64,000 nt of DNA from Lycorma delicatula (GCF_047948215.1 NC_134455.1:223986526-224050525); one strand, 5' to 3'; numbered from the stretch's first letter, positions 47,461 to 58,160 are shown. Translations and numbers: made by a program. Notes: generated by a model from the sequence alone, not told the origin.

Positions 47461-48319
47461 AAAAGGCAGCTGCGCGCAGCGCACGAACGTTCATTCGTTC
47501 GAACGATTTATACATCACTAACGGGTTTTTTTAACCTCCGGTACCACCGTTAGGTATTACTTCTGAGGATGGGATGAATAACAATTTTTTTAGCGTGTGA
47601 AAATGCCATGCCTGAACCAGATTCGAACCCGGTTGTACAAATCTCGAACAATTTGTACTTCTTTATACGAACGATTTATCTAAAATTATATTTATGTTTT
47701 GAGGATAAAAAAGGAAAACATTGGGGTTAGAGCTGGGTAAAAAAATCACAACTAAACAAACAGCTAAAAATGTTCAGGATTTTGAAGCTTTTCGTTGTAA
47801 AAGTTTTTGTTGTTGTTGGCACGCTAAATTCATGAACGTTATTTAGTTACAGCTGGCAAAAATGTTAAAACAATTCATGTCTAACGCTCGCCTTTTTTCT
47901 AGTATTGATATAATTTTATATGTTAACATTTTAATTTTATTTTTTTTAATTACTTACTTTTAAAACTTATATATTGTGATTTATTTTCATTCAATAGTAA
48001 GTTTTAAAAATAAGTAATTAAAAAAAAAATAAAATAAAAATGTTAACATATAGAATTATATCAATACTAGAAAAAAGGCGGGCGTTAGACATGAATTGTT
48101 TTAACATTTTTGCCAGCTGTAACTAAATAACGTTCATGAATTTAGCGTGCCAACAACAACAAAAAATTTTACAACGAAAAGCTTCAAAATCCTGAACATT
48201 TTTAGCTGTTTGTTTAGTTGTGATTTTTTTACAAAGCTCTAACCCCAATGTTTTCCTTTTTTATCCTCAAAACATAAATATAATTTTAGATAAATCGTTC
48301 GTATAAAGAAGTACAAATT

Positions 48320-48445
48320 GTTCGAGATTTGTATAACCGGGTTCGAATCTGGTTCAGGCATGGCATTTTCACACGCTAAAAAAATTGTTATTCATCCCAT
48401 CCTCTGAAGTAATACCTAACGGTGGTACCGGAGGTTAAAAAAACC
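48320..48445 (+). mobile_element. SINE (second family) inside the right palindrome arm
   Basis: ccgggttcgaatctgg is a good tRNA B box. It is followed by a short body and the tail catcctctgaagtaatacct, then ggtggtaccggaggttaaa. That tail is shared with the longer SINEs at 25992 and 54519, so the two SINE families probably use the same LINE partner. The mirror copy lies at about 47525-47650 on the minus strand. Confidence 0.75.
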
Positions 48446-48558
48446 CGTTAGTGATGTATAAATCGTTCGAACGAATGAACGTTCGTGAGCTGCGCGCAGC
48501 TGCCTTTTGGCGCAGAGCTCGTGGTCTACTCTACGCCAATAGCAGCTAAAATAAAAAG

Positions 48559-50559
48559 GCGAGCACATACATCAAACAAAGAAACAAACCCACACACTAT
48601 CCTTTTTTTGGCAAAGATTTATATGTCATATTATCTTCTTAATTTCTTAACAGATCGACGCAAACTTATATACATTACTTTCCAAAAAATTAAACTACAT
48701 TTTAGTAGCAACATTTTAAAGCGGGCCCAGAAGCTCTGCAACATCTTCACTTCCTATCAAGGGAGTTAGAATAACGTACAAACTCTGCTGCAATTAAATG
48801 AAAATGGAGATATGAGTCCTGAGGTACAATTACATTTAGCTATGTTGTAAACAGAATGCTATGACACCATAGAATAGAAACTTTGCATCGACTCCTCTAT
48901 TCTTTCGAAACCTATCCTTATATATTTTTAGATGTGCTTGCTATATCATCAAAATTTAAATTTGTGAGATCTGCAATTTATTTTGATTTTTTATTACTAA
49001 ATATATCTACTATTTTGGACTGTTTAAATTTCTTAACTGAGCGCAAATCCTAAGGCACTTTTTAGTGACAAGTAGTGAAATCAGAAGAAGCTGGAACTTT
49101 AACGGTAAATCCAAAACCTTACAAAAACATACTTATTTTTTAATTAAATTAAAATAGATTAATCCAAATTATAATATAATTTTCTAAATTAATTTAATTA
49201 TTGTAAATTTATTACATATACTTTTAATAATTTAAAATTAGTCTTTTATATATTGATTTAAAGGAATTTTAAGCTCCAGTGCTAATTGCAAATAATGCAG
49301 AATACATACATATACATCCAGTCTGATCCACAACACTAGTAGATTATGTATTATATAAAATCAGCTTCAGTATTTCTGAAATTTCCTCTAAGGTTAATAC
49401 CTGTCATGAAGAATGTGCAGATAACTAACTGATGACAACAGATTTCATCAGACTGATGATAATCTCTCCTATGTAATACTCACTAATGTTTTGGAGATCA
49501 TTATCTTCACAAAATTTAAAAAGAAATTTTAGGCAGCAGCCACAAGACATGTAAGATTAAAGATGCAATTATTATTAATACTATACTTTAAATTATTCAT
49601 GAAGTAATAATTAATTAACAGCCAGATTTTAAAATGCTGTCATAATTACAGTATAAGAAATGGTGAGAAAAGAAAGTAGGTGTACGCAAGACCATAAAAT
49701 ATTATTTGAAAGGAAACAAACAATATATCGCTAAAGTTCATAGAATTACAAGAACCTCTAACATGGAAACACTTTTTAACCCTTTAAAATGTGGCTAGAT
49801 TTTTTTTTTTAGTGTTAAATGTTAAAAAATTCTTTTTTTAAGAATGAAAGTACTAATGATTTTTGAAAAGTGCCAAAAAAAATTCCAGAATTATATTTAT
49901 TTATTTTTTAATCTTATAATAAAACAAGGTATTTTTATGTAGCACATAAATAGCAGAATAAATAAAAACTTGGTTGTAGAAAGTTTATAATTCATTACAC
50001 AGAGTATTAGAAATGTCTGGATATGGATTCATATTATAAAACTGTTTGTGATTAAACAACAAATACAGATGTGTAAAAAATACTATTTTTGTGGAACTAC
50101 AAAAATACTATTTTGCAAATTTAAAAATTTCATGTGGGAAAAGTCACTTGAATTCTAATTGTTTAAATTACACAGCATAATATATAAAGTGCAACAGGCA
50201 TCATGTTTTTTTTATATTGTAGTATTATTATTATTTTCAGGCAGAATTTAATGAAAACAATTATATGAACTTTTGTTAATTTTAACAATTAAAATTACAA
50301 AATTTGTACAGAAATGAAACAAAGGGAATTTGCTATAGCAATTTGTTTTACAATTCACCTTCTGCCATTGTATTTAATAGCATGTTTTTTTTAACATCTA
50401 ATGTTGAAAAAACAATTTGAATACTATTAAAACCATTTTACATTTATCTAAAAATATATATAATTAATATGCATAGAAGACGATCAGAGATACTTAATGG
50501 AGTTTTTACAAAATTAAATACAATCTGATATATGGGTAAATCATTTTAGTGGTTTGTTT
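48559..50559. other. Intergenic AT-rich, no gene seen
   Basis: I find no motif-bearing ORF. The ORF just after the palindrome (48485-48769) starts inside the palindrome arm and is not convincing as a gene. Confidence 0.5.
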
Positions 50560-51611
50560 AGACTTAACAGAAAGGCACAAACAATTTGATTTGTTACTTC
50601 TTTTAGAGTTGAAGAAACTTTTTATGAAAGGTTAGTTGCGAACAGTTGTCTTCGTTTTACATAAAGCGAAGGGAAAAAAATGACGGGAACTAATAGTAAC
50701 CCGGTAAAATTTGATAAATATTTTCCTAATTGTCTTCTGTATGAGATTTTAACTCTTCAATAACATCTTACAAAATGCAACCACCCCTCATAATTTTAAA
50801 GTGATATTACAATTTCTGCTTTTTAAAATGGGAGGTGGTATTGCAGTATGAAAAATTGTAGAGGAATATATTTTACCAAAGCAATAGTGAAACTATTTTC
50901 AGGGAGTTTGCTGGGGAGACTTAAAAGCTGGTTTACAAAAAAATAATGTATTGAGCAAGTTTCAAGTAGGCTAACCCACTGGAGGTGTTTTTAATTTCTA
51001 TAAACTGATTAGTTTGAAGACAAAGAAAATACTGCTTTTTCGTGGATCTTAAGGTCGGCTTTAATAACATAAGACAAGATGCTCTGTTTTATAAACTGCA
51101 TGAAGTAAGTTTGTCTTATTGATTTCTCACGTGTTGTCTGAACTGTACACAAATAAACTTGACTGCGATAAAGCAGGCCGTGGGCCGACTCAGGAGAGCC
51201 GCACACACCGGCGCGAGGTCCTGTTTGCGGAGTATCGTCAGAAAAGGAACGAGTATTTTCATAGAATTAGGACTTCGAAGCGAGATTCCTGGCGCTCTTT
51301 TGTTCAAGAGCAAGGGAATAAAGACCCTTGGGGTGTTGTTTATCGAGTACTTATCGAGTACACAAGCGGAAAAAGGACAATCTTCTGTCGGCTCTCTCGA
51401 CCCAAGACGGCGTTGTAGTTGAGAAAGATCGTGTTCTATCTCTTCTGATGGACGATCTGCTTCCCAATGATACAGAGGTTGGTGAGACCTCGTTTTTCAC
51501 CAGAGAGTTCGAGCGGCGGTTGTAGATTTCAACACAGACTCTGTGTCTTCGGAGATTACTGAGGCGGAAGTCCGCCAAGTAATCTGTACCCTTGCTAGGA
51601 ACAAAGCCCCC

Positions 51612-51826
51612 GGATATGATGGAATGGAATGGAATGCAAAGTTGGCGGGAGTTTATAGATTCTCTCTACGGATCGCAGAACCTGGACAGTGTCCCTTGCT
51701 GCTGGATGATTCTATCGGGCGTGTTTTTAAAGGTTTATTTTAGGTGACGGGTCTAATTTTTCAATTTTTGTCTTATTTAATATTTTGTGTTTTTAAGGAC
51801 GGATTTAATTGCATTGGATATGATGG
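51612..51826 (+). other. 204-bp insertion inside the R1 RT domain, bounded by an 11-bp direct repeat
   Basis: ggatatgatgg occurs at 51612-51622 and 51816-51826. Both encode the GYDG of the conserved APGYDG-I motif, so removing 204 bp restores a continuous RT. The insert starts with gaatggaatggaatg and has T-rich, non-RT sequence. It is consistent with an insertion that duplicated its target, or with a local tandem event. Confidence 0.75.
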
Positions 51827-54139
51827 TATTATGGTGGAGCTCCTTGTTTGCACCCTGCCTGTAATTCTTGGCCCATTGACTAGGGTGTTCAATAGGTGTT
51901 TATTCGCTGGTTATTTCCCGGCTTGCTGGAAGCGTGGTATTTTGAAGCTATTAATCAAAGGTGGCGACAAGGACCCCACCGTCAGTTCGTCTTACCGTCC
52001 TCTGACGCTCTTGGCAGTTGTTGGAAAGGTTTTCGAGAAGGTACGTTACCTCCGCATCAATAGTAGGCTGACTTCGAATCACATGCTGATGGACGACCAG
52101 TATGGCTTTAGACCCGGTAAGAGTACAGAGGACGCGATTCTTAGAGTCCTGGATCTGGCTTCATGCAGTGAGTACAAATATGTATTCGGTGTCTTCTTGG
52201 ACATATCCGGGGCATTTAATAACTTGTGGTGGCCCTCTGCCTTGTTTCAATTGCAGAAGCGTGGTTACACGCGGGATGAAATTAGGACTCTCTCGAGTTA
52301 CTTCAGCGAAAGAACTGTTGTCCTTCGTGACGGCAGTTCGCAAGTAGGAAAGACCCTGTCAAGAGGATGTCCACAGGGCAGTGTATTAGGTCCACTCGTC
52401 TGGACCATCGAGTTTGACTCTCTCATGCGGCTACGTTTGCCCGGTGGCTGTCGCGTTGTAGCTTATGCTGCTGCTGGTTGAGGGTGGTTCGCGTGCTGAG
52501 ATTGAGCTCAGAGCGGCACAGGCATGTAGGGTTGGGCGGTTGTGGAATCTTCAGCATAAGATGGTTTTCAGTGCGGAGAAAACCACTATGATGTTTTTGA
52601 AGGGGGCGTCTAGCTGCAACTCGCCATCCGCGGGTTGTGATGGACGGTCGTTCAATTAGGTATGTCACTCTTCAGAAGTATCTGGATGATATCCTTGATG
52701 AGAGGCTTCTCTTCAAGGAGCACCTACAGTATGTGGCGAAGAAGGCAATTGATGCTTTCTTCGGCGTCCGTAGAGTAGTCCATCCCGATTGGGGGTTGAA
52801 TTTCCGTACCATGCAGATTCTTTACAAAGGTGTTTGCGAGGCCATTATGTAGTACGCTGCGCCCGTCTGGGCTCATCGTTTGCGGTACCAATGTTATAGG
52901 GACATTCTATTACGAGCCCAGCGTCTTCTTTTATTAGCGGTTGTCGGCGGTTACAGGACTGTCTCGCGAGAGGTAGTAATTGTGATCGCAGGCATCAAAC
53001 CTGTGGATATTTCGGCTACGGAACGTAGCCAGCGGTATGTTGCAAAGAAGGGAGGCCTTCTTACTTCAGGGCGTATGCGTGAGATCGAAGACTAAGGTTT
53101 TGACTCTTGGCAAGAATGGTGGAACGATTCTTTAACAGGTCGTTATACGCATGGTATATTCCCCAATGTTAGAGAGTTGCGAGCGGTTAGCTGGGTATCC
53201 CCCAATCGGCACACGACGCAGTTCCTCTCCGGACATGGTGCCTTTAGGGATAAATTGGCTAGGTTTAGGTTGGTTGATTCCGGCTTCTGTCCGGACTGTA
53301 GGGTCGATGACACCGTGGACCATGTCCTACACATATGTCCCCGGTACGAAGCTGAGCGTACCAGTTACTAGGGAACTCGAGAGAGTAAACTCTGTTTTGG
53401 ATCTACGAATCAACTGGAGGACTCGTAGAGAGTGGACAATAGGCTTCCTTTGCTTCCTCGCCCTGAGCAGAACTGCCGAAGGGATTTAGTAGGTGATAGG
53501 AACCTGGGTAGCTAGGGACCGCCTGGGCAGTTGACTGGCCGAAGGTAGGCGCTTAAGGCAGCTTGCCTCGGTTAGAATAATTGGTGTTATTTTGTTGGAG
53601 TAAGGCTGTCGGCAGAGTTGCGGCCGCTGCCAACGGGCATGGTTATCCTTGTCCCGGGGGGTGCAGTCGCGCTTCGACGGGGGCATTTTGTGAGCTAACG
53701 ACACTGTCGGCGGGGCGTCTCTGGGTGCCGCTTCGGTGGTATGCAGCGACGTTTCGGCGGCGGTTACGAAAGATGGTGAATGTCACGCGGGACTCCGCGA
53801 TGGAGTTGTACGGGAGTAGGCGTTAATTCTCCTCTCCCGGGCAGACCGGAGCGGAGTCAGTAAAGAAACTCATTTCGAGTAATAAGCGGGGTTCTTAAGG
53901 GAACAAGGTCTAAATTTCGCTGTGTTAAACTTTAGTGGGAAAGTTTTGCTATAGTGGTAGTTTTGCTCGGATCTGAGACATTCGATAAATTGGCTCAATA
54001 AAGTTAGTGCTAGGTGCGGGGTCTTCATTCCGTGGTTAGGCTTCTAGCTTAGTTCCTGAGGGCGACGTGGTAGCTGCAGGTGTCCGTTGTCTTCTTTCTG
54101 AAGGCATAAACATATAAAACTATCTCGGGGTGAACTTTA

Positions 54140-54173
54140 CCGATGCAGATGTCCCTCGGGGCATCTGCATCGG
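54140..54173. repeat. Perfect stem-loop in the R1-like 3' UTR
   Basis: ccgatgcagatg (54140-54151) and catctgcatcgg (54162-54173) give a 12-bp perfect stem with a 10-nt loop. It lies about 170 bp from the element's 3' end, where R1-type elements carry RNA structures recognised by their RT. Confidence 0.8.
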
Positions 54174-54321
54174 TGGCATCTCTGCGGGGCCTGAACTGAA
54201 AGCTGTGGTGCGCAATCAGTTTGAAGGCGAGAAGATGTCCTCCGTTAAAGCCACTACTGGCTAGGAACGGAGGGGGTGGTGTAGCGACCGGACACGCTAC
54301 GAGGTGGGATCTTCTCCCCTC

Positions 54322-54335
54322 GGGGGGGGGGGGGG
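54322..54335 (+). repeat. 14-bp poly-G run at the R1-like 3' end
   Basis: An uninterrupted run of 14 Gs lies seven bases before the target-site duplication begins. Either it is the element's natural 3' tail or an assembly-sensitive homopolymer. Confidence 0.85.
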
Positions 54336-54507
54336 ATCGAGATGTACACAAATAAAAGGCTGGTGTCTGCAAAAGGAATGGGATGACAGACCTTTTTTTA
54401 TGTTATCTGGTTTAAAACAAAGCTGTTTATTTTACCATTGTTATTTTCGTTAATTAATAAAAATATTTTTTACTTGTGGGGTAAGGGATACAGGTTTGAT
54501 GATGTTT

Positions 54508-54813
54508 AAGTTCATGACAACCCACTGGATTGGTCTAGTGGTGAACGCATCTTCGCAAATCAGTTGATTTCGAAGTTGAGGATTCCAACGCTCAAATCCT
54601 AGTAAAGGCAGTTAGTTACTTTTATACAGATTTGAATACTAGATCATGGATACTTGTGTTCTTTGGTGGTTGGGTTTCAATTAACCACACATCTCAGGAA
54701 TGGTCAACCTGAGACTGTACAAAACTGCACTTTACTTACACTCATACTTATCATCCTCTGAAGTAATACCTGACGGTGATTCCTGGAGGCTAAACGGGAA
54801 AAAAGTTCATGAC
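54508..54813 (+). mobile_element. tRNA-derived SINE, full length, 11-bp target-site duplication
   Basis: The body 54519-54802 starts with a tRNA-like head (ggattggtctagtggtgaac A box; the B box is degraded to gattccaacgctc). It ends in cctctgaagtaatacctgac, ggaggctaaacggg and an A-run. aagttcatgac flanks it at 54508-54518 and 54803-54813. It sits inside the host LINE between its RT motifs B and C. It is closely similar to the SINE in RPN2 intron 1. Confidence 0.92.
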
Positions 54814-55023
54814 TTAGCATAAAATGATGACCTTTCATTAATTGCTTCTGCTCCTAAATTGTTACAAAGGATGATAAATTACATAAAAAAATTGCAATAT
54901 ATTAGAATTGGTAATCAATTCAAACAAATCTGAAATAATAGTTTTCCAGAATGGGTCGACTCGACTGGCTTCTTATCAAAGGAGATTTGTAGGTTATGAC
55001 AAAATAAGCATTATTAATTATTT

Positions 55024-56302
55024 TACGAGGGTAAGTCAATTATTATCCACAATGTAGTTATAAATTTTATTGCAATACAAATAGGAAACGTACATGTACC
55101 TCATTGTTCGACATAGTCCCCTTGCATTTCAATGCACTTGGTCCATCGTTGCATAAGCTTTCTGATGCCCTCATAAAAGAAAGTTTTCGGTTGAGCTGCG
55201 AGCCAGAAATGCACCGCTTCTTTCACTGTTTCGTCCGAGGTAAATCGACGGCCCCTTAATGCCTCTTTGAGTGGACCAAACAAGTAGTAGTCAGAAGGGG
55301 CAAGGTCAGGACTATATGGAGGATGAGCCAGTACTTCAAAGTTGAGTTTCTGGAGTGTGGGCAGCAGTATGTGGACGGCCATTGTCGTGCAACAACACAA
55401 CACCTTTCGACAGCACTCCTCGGCGTTTGCTTAGAATTGCAGGCTTCAGCTTGACAGTAAGCATCTCACTGTAACGCGCACTGTTTATTGTCGTCCCTTT
55501 CCTCATAATGTTCCAGTACTGCGCCTTGAAAGTTGCAAAAAACCGTAAGCATCAGTCTTCCTGCGGATAGTTGGGTATTGAACCTTTTTTTTTCAGGGCG
55601 AATTTGGATGTTTCCATTCCATACTCTGTCGTTTACTCTCCGGCTCGTAATGATGGATCCATGTTTCGTCACCAGTGATGTTCTGTCTAAGAAGATGTCC
55701 CGTTCGTTAACATAACGATCCAAATATTTTTGGCAAATGTCCAAGCGCGTTTGTTTATGCAACTGTGTAATTTGTTTTGGGACCCATCTTGCACAGACTT
55801 TATGAAACCCAAGTCTGTTGTGTATGATTTCGTAGACAGGACCGTGACTAATTTGCAGACGATGTGCCACTTCATCATTAGTTACTTGTCTGTCTAAGAA
55901 AACCATGTCACGTGCACACTCAATGTTTTCCTCATTTGGGGCGGTAAACGGTCGTCCGGCTCCTTCGTCGTGCGTAGCACTTGTGCGACCATTTTTTAAT
56001 TTTCCAATCCATTCGTAGACACTTCGTTGCGGCAAGACACTGTTCCCGTACTGTAGCAAAAGTCTTCGATGAATTTCGGTCCCTGATACACCTTCCGACC
56101 ACAAAAAACGGATCATTGAACGTTGCTTTTCTTTGGTGCAAACAGAAAGCGGAACAGCCATGGTTAACGGCAGGGCAGCGATAATGGAACTAACCTAGCA
56201 GTATCAAACCTGCACAGACATAACATCAATTAAACCACGCATGCCTACCAACATAAACAAAAATATAACCAAATTGCCGATAATAATTGACTTACCCTTG
56301 TA
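55024..56302 (-). mobile_element. Nearly intact mariner, 1,275 bp with TIRs and TA duplication
   Basis: The element 55026-56300 is flanked by TA on each side. The ends cgagggtaagtcaattatta and its inverse (caagggtaagtcaattatta) form inverted repeats of at least 22 bp. The minus-strand transposase begins at 56161 (MAVPLSVCTKEKQRSMIRFL, HTH region RLLLQYGNSVLPQRSVYEWI). It passes the VPKQITQLHK region and then frameshifts near 55690, where the first catalytic Asp (TGDE in the family) is read out of frame. It continues with GVVLLHDNGRPHTAAHT, a second slip at about 55380, then HPPYSPDLAPSDYYLFGPLK and finally YVEQ. Two or three frameshifts are the only serious defects. The high conservation makes it among the youngest mariners in the window. 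Confidence 0.92.
55101..56161 (-). pseudogene. Mariner transposase pseudogene
   Basis: The coding region, about 350 codons as in full mariner transposases, is spread over two main reading frames: 56161-55466 (HTH domains and linker) and 55403-55101 (catalytic third region and C-terminus). The motifs HDNGRPHT and SPDLAPSDY carry the second and third acidic residues. The HDN motif at about 55390-55420 lies just upstream of the second frame change. A full-length product cannot be made without frame correction. Confidence 0.88.
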
Positions 56303-57254
56303 AATATCTCTGATTTACATTTACTTCTCAACTGTCATTTTCAGATCACATTACCACGTGAATTGCAATTGTGATATCTGATCTGTATATAAAATTAAAA
56401 CATAGTTAAAAATGATTTACTAATAGTAATAAATGGAAATTGATTCTCTTGAAACTATACTCAGATTTTTTATGAAAAAATTTATTACTCTTACCAAGGA
56501 CCCCCTAATTATATTAATCTAGAACTTAACTGTGAACCTTTATTTCTGTTTATTAGTTATATGTTGAAGATATCAGGTGTAAGATTTAAGTTACCTCATA
56601 TTTTGATATGAAACATTGTGTATCATGTAGAAGGTTGATATAAGCAATGGTTAAAAAATGAGCGACATGTATGAGACTGCATAATAATTAAAGAATTAGG
56701 AGGAATGAATGGATTTTTGGTTGAAATGGATTGTATGATACTATGTATGAGATCTGTGCATTAAGTAGTTTATACCTACTTTCATGGTATTTATAATTGA
56801 TGCAACTGAACGCTCAATGACAATTATTTATAACTTAATTTTCTATTAAACAATAAACAGACTGAGTTTAATTTTATCGGTCCATGAGGTTTATCAAATT
56901 TAAATTTTAAACTGGAAAGAAAGTAACATCAATGGATTTGTTCCTTATGTAAACTAAGAAAATTGTTTTCCATTTTTTGGGTAGTATTCGCAAAAAGCAA
57001 TTTAAGTTAGGGTTTGACAAAATAATGGGTTATAGAATGTTTAAACGGAAATAATTGGGACATGTTTACCTTATTTTAGTCTTGACTACTACATGCTGAT
57101 CAGCTTGTAGATTTATTCATTTTTGAAAATATGAAATAATCAAATCTATCACTTGAGATTAGTAAACTGCAGAAGGGAAGCACTTAGATAATTAATTTTT
57201 GAAAGCTGAACTTCAAGAATTTACTACTAATAATTTAAGAGATTAACAAAAAAA
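56303..57254. other. Intergenic AT-rich, no feature seen
   Basis: It may contain the distal remains of the host LINE, but I could not follow its frame past the mariner. No other motif was seen. Confidence 0.45.
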
Positions 57255-57912
57255 TTTATGTGGGCACTACATGACTTACTTGTACCTATTAAATAACATA
57301 ATATACATTTAAAAAAAATAAAAATACATAAAATTTTATTTCATTAACAACTTCTGATATTTTTTTTTTATTGTTATTATTGAATTATTATTTATCTTAA
57401 AACTTTTTTTACAATCAGAGGTTAATAATTATTAATAAATCAATATATTTAAATTACAAAAAAAAAGGAGATAAGTCTGATTCAAACTGATGTACCTTCT
57501 CCTTCTAAGATCCAAATATTTCATTTATTAAAATTTAATTTGAATATAAATCTGTAACCAATGAAAATAAGTACCACTATATCGTTGAAAAGCTCTCAAT
57601 GAGGGCTTATTACTGCAGTTAAGAAAAAGTCGAAATCCAAAAAAAATTGGATTTGGTTTTTTTTTGTTTCAGTCAGTTGCAATCAAAAAGGGAGGTGCAC
57701 AACTAGATGTTACAACAGTGCTAAATCCAATATTTCAACATCCTACAGCTAATCATTTTTGAGTTATGCAAGGTACATATGTACGTACATACATACTTAT
57801 GTACAGATGTCATGCCAAAACTAGTCAAAATGGATATTTCCATTGAAATCTGAAAACCAAAATATTTTACGATCACAATACTTCCTTTACTTCATACACG
57901 GAAGTAAAAAAC
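57255..57912. repeat. Dispersed repeat X, long copy 2
   Basis: Collinear with 35275-35940 along its full length, with several small indels (for example ttggatttggtttttttttg against the 35680 region). Its right end carries cttcctttacttcatacacg and gaagtaaaa, again a small inverted motif. There is no coding content. Confidence 0.88.
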
Positions 57913-58074
57913 ATTTAAATAAATCTTTTTAATAATTATTCTCTTGCACTGCTCCTACTACTATACAGCTAATCTACAGCAGTCATTCTTTAAAATATGA
58001 CTGTTTATGAGCTGAGCTATATATATGTTATCTTTTAATGAGAATGAAAAAATTCTAGGCTCTTGCCATCCGCA

Positions 58075-58160
58075 TCAGGTGTAGCATTTCATACTACAAA
58101 ATTGCCATTTCATCTCATTGTCTGAAGCAATAGCTAACAGTGGTCCCAGAGACTAAAAGA
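58075..58160 (+). mobile_element. SINE 3' fragment (second family)
   Basis: gtagcatttcatactacaaa, then tcattgtctgaagcaatagc and taacagtggtcccagagact, is a diverged copy of the body and tail of the SINE found in the palindrome arms. The head is lost. Confidence 0.6.

Larger units (their letters stand above)
47411..48558. repeat. 1.15-kb near-perfect palindrome (foldback), each arm carrying a SINE
   Basis: The left arm 47411-47969 and right arm 47998-48558 are inverted copies with only scattered mismatches and 1-bp indels over about 560 bp. They are separated by a 28-bp loop (47970-47997). Each arm contains, from outside in: a GC-rich hairpin block (ggcgcagagca ... tgctctgcgcc at 47432-47460), a cgttcgaacg motif, a tRNA-like SINE segment (B box ggttcgaatctgg with tail cctctgaagtaatacctaac), and an AT-rich inner part. 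There is no ORF. Either a recent inverted duplication or a foldback transposon would give this. Confidence 0.93.
51144..54356 (+). mobile_element. R1-clade LINE with 14-bp target-site duplication, 5'-truncated
   Basis: tgtacacaaataaa flanks the element at 51144-51157 and 54343-54356. Coding blocks: 51180-51420 pre-RT (EYRQKRNEYFHRIRTSKRDS), 51543-51620 (CTLARNKAPGYDG), 51816-52481 RT core (SYRPLTLLAVVGKVFEKV, QYGFRPGKSTEDAILRVLDL, FGVFLDISGAFNNLWWPSAL, GCPQGSVLGPLVW). 52465-52659: LLLVEGGSRAEIELRAAQAC. 52637-53095: LQKYLDDILDERLLFKEHLQ and AVVGGYRTVSREVVIVIAGI. 53177-53371: FLSGHGAFRDKL with zinc motif CPDCRVDDTVDHVLHICP. Then comes a GC-rich 3' UTR of about 0.85 kb. The 5' part with the endonuclease is missing. 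It lies outside rDNA here, unlike canonical R1. Confidence 0.9.
50560..55023 (+). mobile_element. Host LINE, interrupted by an R1-like LINE and a SINE
   Basis: Three separated plus-strand pieces read as one RT. 50570-51143: KFDKYFPNCLLYEI, ILPKAIVKLFSGSLLGRLKA, NNVLSKFQVG and motif A as AFFVDLKVGFNNIRQDALFY ... LYTN. 54357-54507: GMTDLF and FKTKLFILPLLFSLINKN, corresponding to the GVKQGC-LSPLLFSL motif. 54814-55023: motif C as NDDLSLIASAPKLLQRMINY, then KSEIIVFQNG. Each break coincides with an insertion flanked by a target-site duplication, which confirms the joins. Its own 3' end is cut by the mariner at 55026. Clade not determined. Confidence 0.75.

Noticed and set aside
54520..54600. Functional tRNA gene
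   Set aside because: The tRNA-like head has a degraded B box, no proper acceptor stem, and continues into a SINE body with a target-site duplication.
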